Shown here one piece after another: positions 44,603-58,656 of a stretch of DNA of 64,000 bases. The stretch is taken from positions 30,472,695 through 30,536,694 of the forward strand of contig OY978530.1 in the NCBI GenBank assembly GCA_963854835.1, in the 5' to 3' direction. The stretch's first letter is position 1. Every line of letters begins with the position of its first letter. The DNA comes from Megamerina dolium. Lineage: Eukaryota > Arthropoda > Insecta > Diptera > Megamerinidae. The position numbers and the translations under genes were made by a program. The notes beneath the pieces were generated by a model, which was not told the origin of the DNA, made no database searches, and saw only the letters and a program-made list of their open reading frames with translations.

Positions 44603-47600
44603 GGTGGTCTGGTGGTGTTTTCGCAAGGTAACGTGTCTAACTGCCTCAACCGGGTGGGGCTAGCGCAATCCTTGTTGAACTCATCGCAAGTCAACTCACC
44701 GGCTGTAATGTAGTATGATCTGAGCGCTATGTGATGATACCTTTATTTGTTAATGAGGGGTAGTCATATAGCTTGATCTACTTACTATGTGATGGCGCTT
44801 TTATTATTATTAATGGGGGCCCTCCATGTGGCGACCATCGGGCAACGTCTTCCTGGCACCTGCTGGGAAGCGGCTGAAGTGAGTGGCGAAAATCTCCTCA
44901 GTTAGAGGTTGTGCGTTGGGTTTGGGACCCGCCACATAAACCCCCCCCCCCTCCAATGAAAAAAACAAATATGCCTCGGATAAGGACTACCGCTTTTTTT
45001 GATGACCCCCGCAAACGAAAAAATTACAATGATTTACGGATATGCACCTGGAATGTCCGGTCCCTTTATAGGGAGGGTGCCTCTATCCAGCTGGTTGATG
45101 TCCTCGAAAAATACAGAGCTGACATCACCGCTCTCCAGGAAATGCGATGGACAGGACAGGGCTGCTCCAAAAGAGCGTCCTGTGACATCTACTACAGTTG
45201 CAATGCTGAAAGGCACGCATCCACATCCTAGGATTTTTGGTCAGCAAGAGACTACGACATCTTGTCTCACAGTTCACGCCTGTGAACGAACGGCTGGCCA
45301 CAATCCGCATCAAGGCAAAATTCTTCAATATCAGCCTTATATGTGCCCACGCTCCGACGGATGAGAAGGACAATGTGACCAAGGAGAGCTTCTTTCAGCG
45401 CCTCGAAGAAGCTTATTATCGCTGCCCCCGCCACGATATCAAAATCGTGCTTGGCGACTTTAATGCCAGGGTGGGCAAGGAAGGTACCTTTGGTCCAACT
45501 GTCGGAAAATTCAGCCTCCACCAGAACACCTCCGATAACGGAATGAGGCTGATCGACTTCGCCGCAGCACGAAACATGGTAATTGGTGGTACCAGATTCC
45601 AGCATCTCGACATCCACAAAGCGACATGGCTGTCTCCAGATCATCGTACAAAAAACCAAATTGATCATGTGGTGATTGACGGAAGGCATGCTTCCAGTGT
45701 GATGGACGTGAAATCGATCCGTGGTGCCAACATCGACTCGGATCACTACCTTGTTGCAGCTAAGATGCGCACACGCTTATGTGTCGCAAATAACAAGAGA
45801 AGTCCCACACAGAGAAAGCTCGACGTCAGTAAGCTGCGATCACCAGAGACAGCAGATGCATTTTCCACTCGACTATCGGATCTGCTTATGCAGAACACTC
45901 CCCAACTTGATGATACATGCGCACGGTGGACACATATATCCCACTCCATGACTACTGCTGCCGAGGAGGTAATCGGTTACTACCGGCCTCTGAGGAATGA
46001 GTGGTATGATCAGGAGTGTCGCGACGCTACCGCAGAGAAAGACGCCGCCTACAGAAGAACCCTGCGTGCAGGCGCAACGCGAGCTGTTAAGGAGCGATAT
46101 AGAGAGAAAAGGAGTGCAGAGAGACGTCTTTTCAGACGCAAGAAGAGGGAGTTGGAAAGACGCGAGTGTGAGGAGATAGAGATGTGTATCGACAAGAATG
46201 AGACTCGAAAATTCTTCGAAAATATCAAGCGCCTGAGTGTAGGTTTAAATCCCGGAGCCTCTTCTTGTCGTGATGGAAATGGGAATCTGGTTACAGATGT
46301 TCAGAGTGTACTGAGCCTATGGAGGGAACACTTCTCCACGCTACTGAATGGCGATGCTACGAACAATTCCGCCAGTGGAGGAGAATGCCCGATAACCCCA
46401 ATTACAGATGATGGTGTTGATGTTCCACCACCCGACTATGACGAGGTTGAAACGGCCATTTTAAGGCTGAAGAACAACAAAGCTGCAGGTGCTGATGGCC
46501 TGCCTGCCGAGTTGTTTAAGACCGGAGGCGATGAGCTGCTCACCCGCATGCACCAGCTCATAAGCAGAATATGGTCGGATGAAAGCATGCCTGATGATTG
46601 GAGGCTCAATGTTCTCTGTCCTGTACATAAAAAAGGAGACCCCACAATTTGCGCCAACTACCGTGGAATAAGTCTCCTGAGCATCGCATACAAGGTTCTC
46701 TCGAGCGTACTGTGTGAAAGGTTGAAGCCTATACTCAGCAACCTGATTGGACCTTATCAGTGTGGCTTCAGACCTGGTAAATCCACCATCGACCAGATTT
46801 TCACACTGCGCCAAATCCTGGAGAAGACCCAAGAAAAACAGATCGACACACACCACCTATTTGTTGATTATAAAGCCGCTTTCGACAGTCCGGTAAGGGA
46901 TTACCTCTACGCAACAATGTCTGAGTTCGGTATTCCTGCAAAGCTCTTTCGACTTTGTAGAATGACACTGCATAACTCCCGTTGTGCAGTAAAAATTGGG
47001 AAGGACCTCTCCACACCGTTTAGTACCGAACGAGGTTTCAGACATGGTGATTCGTTATCGTGCGACTTCTTCAATCTTATTATATAGAAAATAATACGAG
47101 CTGCTGATCTATGACATAATGGTACAATCTTCAACAAAAGTGTCATGCTGTTAGCGTATGCCGACGATATTGACATAATCAACATGAATACGCGAGCAGT
47201 CAGTGCAGCATTCTCAGAGTTGGAAAGAGAGTCGCGTCGGATGGGTCTCATGGTGAACGAGGGCAAGACGAAGTATCTAGTGTCAACAAACAAAGAGTCC
47301 CGGCGTCTTGGACAGCACGTCACTGTTGACAACTACGATTTTGAAGTAGTAAGGGACTTTGTCTATCTTGGAACCAGCATTAACAGCAGTAATGACGTCA
47401 GCTTGGAGATCATGCGTAGGATAACTCTTGCTAACAGGTGTTACTTTGGGCTGAGTAAGCAATTGAGAAGTCGAGCCCTCTCTCGAAGAACGAAAACAAC
47501 ACTCTACAAGTCTCTCATCATGCCTGTCCTAACATATGGCGCTGAAGCCTGGACAATTTCCACCTCGGATGAGCGAATGCTCTGAGTTTTCGAGAGAAAA

Positions 47601-47979
47601 GTCCTACGCAAGATCTTTAGACCCATTTGTGTTGGTGGCGAGTACCGAATAAGGTACAACCAAGAGCTGTACAAGCTATATGCCGATATTGACATAGTAA
47701 AGTGCATCAAAATCCAGCGGCTGCGCTGGCTAGGTCATGTCGAGCGAATGGAAGAACACACTCCAGCTAAGAAGGTGTTATATTCGGAACCCGCTGGAGG
47801 ACGACGCAGAAGAGGAAGACCTAGCCTCCGGTGAAAAGACCAAGTACTGGAGAACCTGACGTCGCTTGGAATTTTTAACTGGCGCCAGCTAGCGAAGAAT
47901 AGAGATTGCTGGCGAAGCATGTTATATTCGGCCTAAATTGATATTCGGTTGTTATGGCCAAGTAAGTAAGTAAGTAAGT
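44603..47979 (+). mobile_element. RTE-like LINE, copy 2
   Basis: Starts GGTGGTCTGGTGG like copy 1 and ends in TAAG tetramers (47961-47979). Near full length. Inserted into the minus-strand gypsy. Confidence 0.92.
44971..47935 (+). pseudogene. RTE-like LINE protein, copy 2
   Basis: Start MPRIRTTAF at 44971. The endonuclease frame is lost near 45225, where a small scrambled insertion changes the sequence. From 45237 to 47087 it is open for 616 codons: rest of endonuclease, linker (Arg-rich, 46080-46200) and reverse transcriptase to FFNLII, where TAG cuts it. The next part (47145-47585) carries LLAYADDIDI with the active-site Asp pair, then TGA at 47583 and TAG near 47620, and a stop near 47834. 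Where copies 1 and 3 have TGA after VSKL, this copy has CGA (Arg), so that codon was originally sense. Inactive. Confidence 0.9.
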
Positions 47980-48502
47980 CGATGCTGGCGCGCATACTAC
48001 CGTTTTTATTCCGCACCTTAACTAGTGGAGCTGCTCACGCTGATTCACATTCAACAATGATTCTAATCTTTAACATATCCTGAGTTTATGCACGAAGTTG
48101 AAATTTTCGATGCAGTGAAAGACGATATGGACGTGTGTCACTTCTGTGTCTAAAGTTCTACCTTCCGTTGTCTCCGACATTTACTGCAGAGTGGAAAAAA
48201 ATTGTCGTTGTCATATTTAGCATATTCAGATTCTGGTTTCTGAACTTTCACTGGTGGGCCAAATAGTCGAGACTTATTTTCCGATGTATGTTCTCCAACT
48301 GGCAATTCGTTTTGATAATGTTTTGCACGGAGTGAGGCGAATATTCATTTGACTCTGTGATGGGCTTACCCCAAGTGTATTTGGGTCTGCACGTCTTTTC
48401 CTTGATTTTTCCACGTATTGGAGGGAATTTGAAATTTCATGTATGACTTCTGTACAAGGCGATTTTCGATTGTCATGCTGGCCAAAAATATCCATAGAAA
48501 AT
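47980..48502 (-). other. Old gypsy remnant between RTE copy 2 and copia
   Basis: No readable frame of length. Cys-rich traces on the minus strand near 48180 do not prove a domain. By position it joins the gypsy pieces at 44380-44602 and 55440-56300. Confidence 0.4.
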
Positions 48503-48700
48503 TGTTGGCAAAAATTGCAATAATATGCTTGAGGGCAGAGTAGACCGATGATCAAATTAAAAACGCAACCTGCTTCGTTAATAGATTTTATTCGAGTGAT
48601 TAAAAATGAGTCATGATTCCATGAGAAAAAAAAAATAAGAATATACTTCAAAGCAAATATGCAATTGGATTGTAGGGTTGCCATATACAGATATTCAACA
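48503..48700 (-). repeat. 3' LTR of copia
   Basis: 198-bp direct repeat of 52645-52844. Confidence 0.95.
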
Positions 48701-48809
48701 TTCTACCGTTCAATCCAAGATGCATTTACAAAACAAAATGAATTCATTAATACAAATTTAATCGAATTTTAAACATAGCAATTTACAAGATTTAATGTGT
48801 TTCTCTTTC

Positions 48810-51800
48810 GACAAAACTTAAGTAAGTACATCTGCCGCGTTTTCTTCAATTTGAACGTACTCAGCTTCAATAGACTCATCACTGAATTTTTCACGTATAT
48901 AATGAAATCTGATGTCTATGTGTTTACTTCGGGGTTGTACATTGGCGTTTTTTACCATAAATAGAGCGCCTTGATTATCACACAAAATCTTGGTGGGAGA
49001 AAAACGATTTCCTTGACGCACTGATTTGCTGCCACATATTCGGCCTCCATTGTGCTCAAAGCTACCAATAGTTGCTTTTTAGACTCCCATGCTACTAAAC
49101 CACCAGCCATGAAAATCGCATAGCCTGTGTAGGACTTCCGATCAGTGGAGTCCGTACCCCAATCTGCATCTGAAAAAGCTGGAAACTCGTTCTGATTATG
49201 ACGATAAGATATCATACCTTTTGGAAAATTTTTCAGGTATCTTAACACATGTTTGGTCGCTTGAAAATGCTCTTGATGCGGATGTGCGTTGAATTGCTAA
49301 AGTCTCGAAACAACATGTGTGATGTCCGGCCGCGTAATGATGGCCAGGTACATCAGGCCGCCAATCAGACTCTGATACTCTTTGGTGACCAGTCCCTCGC
49401 AATTGTTCTCACATTTCTTAAGTACGGTGCCATTAGAACATGGCGTCAATGCAGGCTTACATTCGCTCATATTCCATCGTTTGAGCAATACATTTGTATA
49501 CTTCGTTTGATGAATGCTTATGTCGCCTCGAGGCCCATCGCGCTCAATTTCCATACCCAGATAAAATGAAATTGGTCCACGATTATCAGCCTCGACGTGT
49601 TGATTCAGTTGCTTGATAACAAAATTCATTTCAGCTTCAGTTGTTGACGCAAGCATCATATAAAATACACACAGCTGTCCGTTTGACATCGTTGAAACCC
49701 AATACATTCCAGGATATCTGTAACTTTCCTATTCCACTCGCGCCCAGCTTGTTTTAAGCCGTATAATGGTTTTTGTAGCTTGCAAACCTTATCTTGATTG
49801 TGAATATCTCTAAATTCAGGTGGTTTTCGCATGTATATCTCATCCGACAGATCCCCGTTTAGATATGCTGCAACTATGTCAACATGATTAACTAACATCT
49901 CGTATTTCGCTGCTAATGCAAGTAATAACCGGATCGTAGAATGACGCGCCACGGGTGAAAAGGTTTCCGTGTAATCAACGTTATGTTTTTGCGAACATCC
50001 TTGTGCGACTAATCTCGCTTTATACTTCTCGATAGATCCATCTGCTTTCTTTTTCACTGTAAAAACCCATTTACAGCCGATAATATTCTTATCTTGAGGC
50101 TTATCGACCAATATTCAGGTGTTATTTTTACGCAATGTATTGTATTCGATGTTCATTGCTCTTTTCCACATTTCCGCGTTTTCAGATTGTAACGCCTCTG
50201 CCATAGTTCTCGGATTTTCTGCAAATAAACTCATCTGCTGCTGCTTCGCACGGCTACGAGTTTGCCGTCTAGAGAGTTCAACCTGATTTTCTGTTATTTC
50301 AGATTCATAATCTCTATCGACGTCTGAATCACTACGCAAGCTGCTTGCTGTATCATAATTCTCCTCCACATCATCAGATGCTGCTTCACATACGGTCGTA
50401 CTTGCCTTGTTTACAGGGGGTTTTGTGTAGTTTGGAACTTCGATATAAAATGATTCGTTTTCGTCTAGCTTATGCTGTTCTGCTAGCGCCTCAAATGAAT
50501 TCTCAAAAAATTTCACGTCTCTCGCCTTAACAATTTGACGTTTCGCCGCATCGTATAGACGATAACCTTTCGTTGCTGCTTCATAACCAACAAGTTTACA
50601 TTTCGATCCTTTAGGCATAAATTTATTACCGCTCTTGTTTTTATTCAGCATGACCGCATCACAACCAAATATACGTAGATGTGATACCGAGGGCTTTCGC
50701 CAAACCAACGCTCGTATGGTGTGACATCCATCAAAACCTTTGTAGGAGAACGGTTGCGCAAGTATGTTGCGGTATGTATGGCTTCCGCCCATAGAAATTT
50801 TGGCAAACCAGAACCTTGTAGCAAACATCTTGCCATTTCCAAAAGAGTTCTGTTTGCTCTTTCTGCCACACCATTCTGTTGTGGGCAATATGCCACTGTT
50901 GTTTGGTGAGCTATACCCTTGTTCTGAAAAACGATCGAAATTGCGAGTTCACATACTCCTTGCCGTTGTCCGTTCTAATGCATTTAATTTGACGTCCAAA
51001 CATATTTTCTACCATAGCTGCAAAAATTTTGAACACCTCGAATGCTTCTGATTTTTGCTTCAGAAAATAAACATTTATAAAACGCGTATAGTCATCGATA
51101 AATGTTATGAAGTATACCGAACCGCCGAGTGATTTAACATTAAAAGGTCCGCACAAATCACTATGCACTAACTCTAGTGCTTCTTTTGTGTTTATTCTCG
51201 AATAATGTTTGTATGGCTTTGAACTAATTTTGCACAGCGCACAAGTGATGCAATCGAAATTTTCCGGCATTTTAATTTGTAAATCGTTTATCATATTTTT
51301 GTCCGATAGTTTGTTGAGATCTTTCGCGTTTAGATGACCATAACGTAAATGCCATTTTTCACAATCACTTTTTATTGTATACGCACTTTTGCATTGTTCT
51401 ATTTGCTTTACTGTTTCAAAGTCAATCAAAAATATGTCATTTTTTTCATTTGCTACAAAAGGAGTTTGTTGTTGTTTATTTTTCACGATCGCGCCACGTT
51501 CTGAAAAATATACCGTATTTCCAGCATTTAACATTTTGCTCATCGATATAAAATTGCAATGCAAGTTAGGAACAAATAAAACATTTAAAAGGCTTATATT
51601 CGCATGTTCCGTTTTCACCTTTATTGTTCCTCTTCCCTCCGAATGAACGCTGTCTCCAGAAGCTAATAAAATTTTTTGCTTCCAATACTCAATTGATTCG
51701 AACATCTCCTTATTCGGTGACATATGGCAAGTAGCGCCGCTGTCCAAAATCCACGTATTTGTGGATTTTGACGCTGCCGTCTCTGCAGCCTGCGGACATT

Positions 51801-52616
51801 GAGCGCGCACGTGTCCGCGTAATCGGCATCGATAACAAACAACGGTACTGACAGAATTGTTTTTGTTATCTCCGTTACCTTTGTTCGTCTGCTGATTTAG
51901 TTTTTTCCAATTGTTCTTATTCTTATTAAAACGGTTATTTTTGTAGTTGCGATTTCGCGAACTTTCGCTGTTTGATGTGTTTGCCCATAAAAGATGTTCA
52001 TCGTTCCCGACACCCCTTACACCTTGTCTTCTTTCTTCTTCAAGAATTTTCGACACGAGTTGATCTAATGGTGGCAATTTGTCGCGACTCTCAACAGCAA
52101 CAACGAAATTCTCCATTTCATCAGGCAGTGTGCATAACAATAAAACTGATACGAAGTCGTCATTTAATTCAATGCCAATAATTTTCAGGTCATCAATTAT
52201 ACCGCAAAATTCTCCTATTTGACTCGAAACTTTTTCTGTTGGTTTAATTTTAAAACGAACGAGTTTTTTAAATAAATTCACTTTTCGGCACGCTGTGTTA
52301 GCCTCATACAAATTGCTTAAAGTGTCCCAGGCATCCTTTGCCTTGACGCAATTTTTTATCTTATTCACATAAACACATCACTGGGCTTCACACTCAAATT
52401 TATTGTAGCAAGTGCCTTTTGATCCGCAATGATCCAGGCTGCTTTTTCAGCTTGATCCTCTGGACATTTTGTCACGATGACATTCCACAAGTCTAACGTA
52501 GTCAAAAGACTTTTAGCTTGTACCGACCAAGTCGAGTAATTGTCTCCGCTCAACTTTTCAACATGTGCGACCGAAAACATATTGCGATTTATTTTTTTCA
52601 AACTTATCACGCGCAT
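48810..52616 (-). pseudogene. copia polyprotein, broken
   Basis: Start at ATG 52616 (MRVISLKKINRN). Gag with VEKLSGDNYSTWS and the knuckle CYRCRLRGHVRAQC (51840), protease WILDSGATCHMSPN (51750), the pre-integrase block WHLRYGHLNAKDL (51350), integrase core VHSDLCGPFNV, RTDNGKEYVN and QNGVAERANRTL (51170-50850), reverse transcriptase KWVFTVKKKADGS, FSPVARHSTIRLLL and SCVYFI (50090-49690), RNase H with AFSDADWGTD and ALSTMEAEYVA (49170-49040). Breaks: one base near 52368, near 50915 and 50885, TGA for Trp at 50112, and frame changes near 49690, 49310 and 49020. Inactive. Confidence 0.93.
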
Positions 52617-52628
52617 AGGCCAGTGCAC

Positions 52629-52642
52629 CTGGGCCCATAACC
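52629..52642 (-). promoter_or_regulatory. copia primer-binding site
   Basis: On the minus strand GGTTATGGGCCCAG, two bases after the LTR. It complements the anticodon-stem part of initiator methionine tRNA, the half-tRNA primer known from Drosophila copia. Confidence 0.82.
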
Positions 52643-52644
52643 AC

Positions 52645-52844
52645 TGTTGGCAAAAATTGCAATAATATGCTTGAGCGCAGAGTAGACCGATGATCAAATT
52701 AAAAACGAAACCTGCTTCGTTAATAGATTTTATTCGAGTGATTAAAAATGGAGTCATGATTCCATGAGCAAAAAAAAAATAAGAATATACTTCAAAGCAA
52801 ATATGCAATAGGATTGTAGGGTTGCCATATACAGATATTTAACA
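52645..52844 (-). repeat. 5' LTR of copia
   Basis: 200-bp direct repeat of 48503-48700; minus-strand orientation. Confidence 0.95.
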
Positions 52845-52853
52845 AAAATAATT

Positions 52854-55421
52854 ACTTACTTACTTACTTATGTGGCCATAACAACCGAATATCGATTTAG
52901 GCCGAAAATAACATGCTTCGCCAGCCATCTCTGTTCTTCGCTAGCTGGCGCCAGTTAGAAATTCCAAGCGCCGTCAGGTTCTCCAGTACTTGGTCTTTCC
53001 ACCGGAGGTTTGGTCTTCCTCTTTTGCGTCGTCCTCCAGCGGGTTCCGAATATAACACCTTCTTAGCTGGAGCGTGTTCTTCCATTCGGTCGACATGACC
53101 TAGCCAGCGCAGCCGCTGGATTTTGATGCGCTTTACTACGTCAATATCAGCATACAGCACGTACAGCTCATGGTTGTACCTTATTCGGTACTCGCCACCA
53201 ACGTAAATAGGTCCAAAGATCTTGCGTAGGACTTTTCTCTCGAAAACTCCAAGTATTCGCTCATCCGAGGTGGAAATTGTCCAGGCTTCAGCGCCATATG
53301 TTAGGACAGGCATGATGAGAGACTTGTAGAGTGTAGTTTTCGTTCTTCGAGAGAGGGCTCGACTTTTCAATTGCTTACTCAGCCCAAAGTAACACCTGTT
53401 AGCAAGAGTTATCCTACGCATGATCTCCAAGCTGACGTCATTACTGCTGTTAATGCTGGTTCCAAGATAGACAAAGTCCCTTACTACTTCAAAATCGTAG
53501 TTGTCAACAGTGACGTGCTGTCCAAGACGCCGGGACTCTTTGTTTGTTGACACTAGATACTTCGTCTTGCCCTCGTTCACCGTGAGACCCATCCGACGCG
53601 ACTCTCTTTCCAACTCTGAGAATGCTGCACTGACTGCACGCGTGTTCATGCCGATTATGTCAATATCGTCGGCATACGCTAACAGCATGACACTTTGTTG
53701 AAGATAGTGCCAATATCTCGTAGATCAGCAGCTCGTATTATTTTCTCCATAATAAGATTGAAGAAGTCGCACGATAACGAATCACCTTGTCTGAAACCCC
53801 GTTCGGTATTAAACGGTGGGGAGAGGTCCTTACCAATTTTCACTGCACAACGGGAGTTATGCAGTGTCATTCTACAAAGTCGAATGAGCTTTGCAGGAAT
53901 ACCGAACTCAGACATTGTTGCGTAGAGGTAATCCCTTACCGGACTGTCGAAAGCGGCTTTATAATCAACAAATAGGTGGTGTGTGTCGATCTGTTTTTCT
54001 TGGGTCTTCTCCAGGATTTGGCGCAGTGTGAAAATCTGGTCGATGGTGGATTTACCAGGTCTGAAGCCACACTGATAAGGTCCAATCAGGTTGCTGAGTA
54101 TAGGCTTCAACCTTTCACACAGTACGCTCGAGAGAACCTTGTATGCGATGCTCAGGAGACTTATTCCACGGTAGTTGGCGCAAATTGTGGGGTCTCCTTT
54201 TTTATGTACAGGACAGAGAACATTGAGCCTCCAATCATCAGGCATGCTTTCATCCGACCATATTCTGCTTATGAGCTGGTGCATGCGGGTGAGCAGCTCA
54301 TCGCCTCCGGTCTTAAACAACTCGGCAGGCAGGCCATCAGCACCTGCAGCTTTGTTGTTCTTCAGCCTTAAAATGGCCGTTTCAACCTCGTCATAGTCGG
54401 GTGGTGGAATATCAACACCATCATCTGTAATTGGGGTTATCGGGAAAACTCCTCCACTTGCGGAATTGTTCGTAGCATCGCCATTCAGTAACTTGGAGAA
54501 GTGTTCCCTCCATAGGCTCAGTACACTCTGGACATCCGTAACCAGATTCCCATTTCCATCACGACAAGAAGAGGCTCCGGGATTTAAACCTCCACTCAGG
54601 CGCTTGATCTGTTCAAAGAATTTTCGAGTCTCATTCTTGTCGGTACACATCTCTATCTCCTCACACTCGCGTCTTTCCAACTCCCTCTTCTTGCGCCTGA
54701 AAAGACGTCTCTCTGCACTCCTTTCCTCTCTATACTGCTCCTTAACAGCTCGCGTTACGCCTGCACGCAGGGTTTTTCTGTAGGCGGCGTCTTTCTCTGC
54801 GGTAGGGTCGCGACACTCCTGGTCATACCACTCATTCCTCAGAGGCCGGTAGTAACCGATTACCTCCTCGGCAGCAGTAGTCATGGAGTGGGATATATGT
54901 GTCCACCGTGCGCATGTATCATCAAGTGGGGGAGTGTTCTGCATAAGCAGATCCGATAGTCGAGTGGAAAATGCATCTGCTGTCTCTGGTGATCACAGCT
55001 TACTGACGTCGAGCTTTCTCTGTGTGGGACTTCTCTTGTTATTTGCGACACATAGGCGTGTGCGCACCTTAGCTGCAACAAGGTAGTGATCCGAGTCGAT
55101 GTTGACACCACGGATCGATTTCACGTCCATCACACTGGAAGCATGCCTTCCGTCAATCACCACATGATCAATTTGGTTTCTTGTACGTTGATCTGGAGAC
55201 ATCCATGTCGCTTTGTGGATGTCGAGATGCTGGAATCTGGTACCACCAATTACCATGTTTCGTGCTGCGGCGAAGTCGATCAGCCTCGTTCCGTTATCGG
55301 AGGTGTTCTGGTGGAGGCTGAATTTTCCGACAGTTGGACCAAAGGTACCTTCCTTGCCCACCCTGGCATTAAAGTCGCCAAGCACGATTTCGATATCGTG
55401 GCGGGGGCAGCGGTCATAACA
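52854..55421 (-). mobile_element. RTE-like LINE, copy 3, 5' truncated
   Basis: TAAG tail at 52854-52870 (minus strand); truncated 5' within the endonuclease at about 55420. AAAATAATT flanks both sides (52845-52853 and 55422-55430), the target duplication. Confidence 0.93.
52897..55415 (-). pseudogene. RTE-like LINE protein, copy 3
   Basis: Starts within the endonuclease at VLGDFNARVG, runs to a TGA after VSKL (about 54993), then open 54944-53679 (linker and reverse transcriptase up to FNKVSCC), then 53688-52897 with LLAYADDIDI and the C-terminal RLRWLGHVDRM zinc-like region. The TGA and the one-base loss before LLAYADD are the same as in copy 1. Apart from these two shared lesions the frame is clean. 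Confidence 0.92.
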
Positions 55422-55439
55422 AAAATAATTTATTTGTAA

Positions 55440-56300
55440 TATTCATTCCAGCAAAGTGTTTCTTGACTTTGAGCTCATCTTCAAAATATTAAAAATTTGT
55501 ACATTATTCTACACAATGCCTGCCTGCTCCATAAAGTCTTCTCCAAGAAGTGTACCATTTTTCGTATCATTCTGTAAGAATATCAGACGTATTTTGCGAA
55601 TGTGATTACCAAGAGTTATACCCTAAATGGTTGATAATAATTTTTGCGTTGTTGACGAGCCATCAGTTAAAGTGACGTCTGCTTTCGCATCTTGCTTATT
55701 AAATTTTTTTCACATTTTTGCTTGCAACGTCTGTTTTCGCTTCAGAATTGAATAAAACGTCTCCTTTCAAGCCAAACATCTCAATATGGGTGGTTGGAAT
55801 AGATCTGCCTACAACTGCTGAAGGCCAAGTATTAGGAACTCTTTTTATTATGTCCACTATATTTTGGACAATTCGCACGGTAAACGTCAAATACGCCACA
55901 TCCATAATACGCAAATGTGGCTGCACGCTTCATTGATGTATTTGTTGGAGCGGCTGTGGTAGCGTTCAGTTGATTAGGACATTACTCCGGCGCTAATTAC
56001 ATCTGCTGCAACTCATATTATTTTCTGAAACAGACTTCCACAGTATCTCCACGTGGTGTGCAATACGTACAACGCTTTGGAGTATCGGTGGCTGTAGGTT
56101 TTTCGATATCCGGTGGCTTAAGTTGCTTTGCTTCAGACAAAAACAATTTCGCATGTCGACAATGAGTAACTAGTTGGTCGGATGTTGCTACTTTGTTTCT
56201 GCGTACTCGATCTCTGATTATAACGGACAAAAGACCGTATATAATGTCTATTTGTACCGTTTCACCAATAGAATCTTTTAGTTGTAAGAACAGCAAGCGC
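55440..56300 (-). pseudogene. Old gypsy, gag end and protease pieces
   Basis: Minus strand: a gag end with a C-x2-C type knuckle (TPKRCTYCTPRGDTVEVCF, 56090-56020), where the His appears as Asp, then PNTWPSAVVGRSIPTTHIE (55820) and GTLLGEDFMEQAGIV (55540), a protease-end block. Probably the upstream part of the gypsy at 44380-44602, split by RTE copies 2 and 3 and copia. Confidence 0.6.
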
Positions 56301-56470
56301 TTTTTGTAAATGAAACTGTCTGTAGGTTTGTCGTCTTGTTTCGAAGATGTTTAAATACATTTTCCAATCGATTTATTACGGTGAGAATGTGGTACGTATT
56401 TCCTCTAATGCGGAGGCAAAAGTGGTTAAATAAAATAAATATATATGTGGTACTTATAAGCCTCGAAGAG

Positions 56471-56758
56471 TGTTGTGCGTGTTAAATTTTGGACAGCATT
56501 AGAAGGGACCTATCAATTTTAGACGGCTCCGAACGGCAGAACCCTTGTGACATCACTTCTTCTGAGCTTTGTCACAGAGTTTTTTAGAAGCTTTTCCAAG
56601 GCAATTTGTTACTGCCGGAAGAATTGCCAATTGCTTGTCGATAAGTGGATACCGTTCGAAAGAAAAATCTTTTTGATATTAAAGTTGTGCTTCAGACGGT
56701 GATTGAACCCACGACCTACAGATCAGAAAGCCAGCGCGCTAAAGACTGAGGTACGGCA
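56471..56758 (-). repeat. tRNA-derived SINE, copy 2
   Basis: About 85 percent like 35836-36127 by eye. Minus-strand head with A-box-like TACCTCAGTCTTTAG and B box GGGTTCAATC. Same orientation and same end points as copy 1, which defines the family unit at about 290 bp. Confidence 0.8.
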
Positions 56759-56759
56759 C

Positions 56760-57599
56760 TGAGTTAGCCACCGTATACCTGCATAATCTTCTAGGAATAT
56801 TGGAATTCCACGTAAAGCATATGCATCTGAAATTCACTCAATATCTTTGTACACAGTTATCGTGGCTGTGAATTCTTCCACCTCTCATCTCTTTGTCCTT
56901 TGTACCGCGATGTGCATTGCGGAAAATTGTTCTGCCTAGAAGGGATGGCAGTGTTGTGTTTTGGGGTATAAATATTATTGTCATAACTCTTTAACAAATA
57001 AAGTGTAGGGTTACATTTGTATAAATATAATACTAAATCATTAAGGAATAATATGCTTGCTGCAATATTAAATTGGAAGATCTAAACCTCTACAAAATCG
57101 CCCTACATTAAGATAATACAGAGTATGCACAGAAGTATGAAAATAAAACATGGGAATGGGTGAATCTAAATAAATAACTAAATTCGGAATTGGATAGAAC
57201 TAGACTGCGGACAAAAGTGCAGTGTACAAAAAAAAAAAATAAACAAATACAAAAATGAATGTAGAAAGCTAAAGTTCTTGAAAAGATTAAAAACAATTAA
57301 AGAGAAAAAACAAATTGTTTGGATATTAAACTAAAGAAGTTATAGAAATAATGTAAACATTTTAAATAAAATATTGCAATGTACAAAGAGGTAGACGCAA
57401 TAATCATGCGTATAACCGCATCTGTTGGAATTGATCGCGTTGCGCATTGCGCGTGTGGCGAAATAATATTACAAAGTTAATAAAGAAGATATAAGTACAG
57501 AGGATGCATCCAAAAACAATATCTTTATAAAATAGACACCCAAACTAAAAATAATAATGAAAATTACAATAAGATTATTAGAAGAAGAGTATAGTACGA
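56760..57599. other. Unassigned AT-rich stretch
   Basis: No gene or named repeat seen on either strand. Confidence 0.4.

Positions 57600-58656
<1,057 letters not shown>

Larger units (their letters stand above)
48503..52844 (-). mobile_element. Ty1/copia LTR retrotransposon
   Basis: Minus strand, 4.3 kb. LTRs 48503-48700 and 52645-52844 (TGTTG...AACA) differ at about five bases plus indels. Perfect 5-bp duplication AAAAT at 48498-48502 and 52845-52849. Single polyprotein in copia order (gag, protease, integrase, RT, RNase H) with several breaks. It inserted into the target duplication of RTE copy 3. Confidence 0.96.

Noticed and set aside
53501..55439. Plus-strand frames of 60-131 codons opposite RTE copy 3
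   Set aside because: They recur opposite all RTE copies because the sense strand is highly coding; no independent support.
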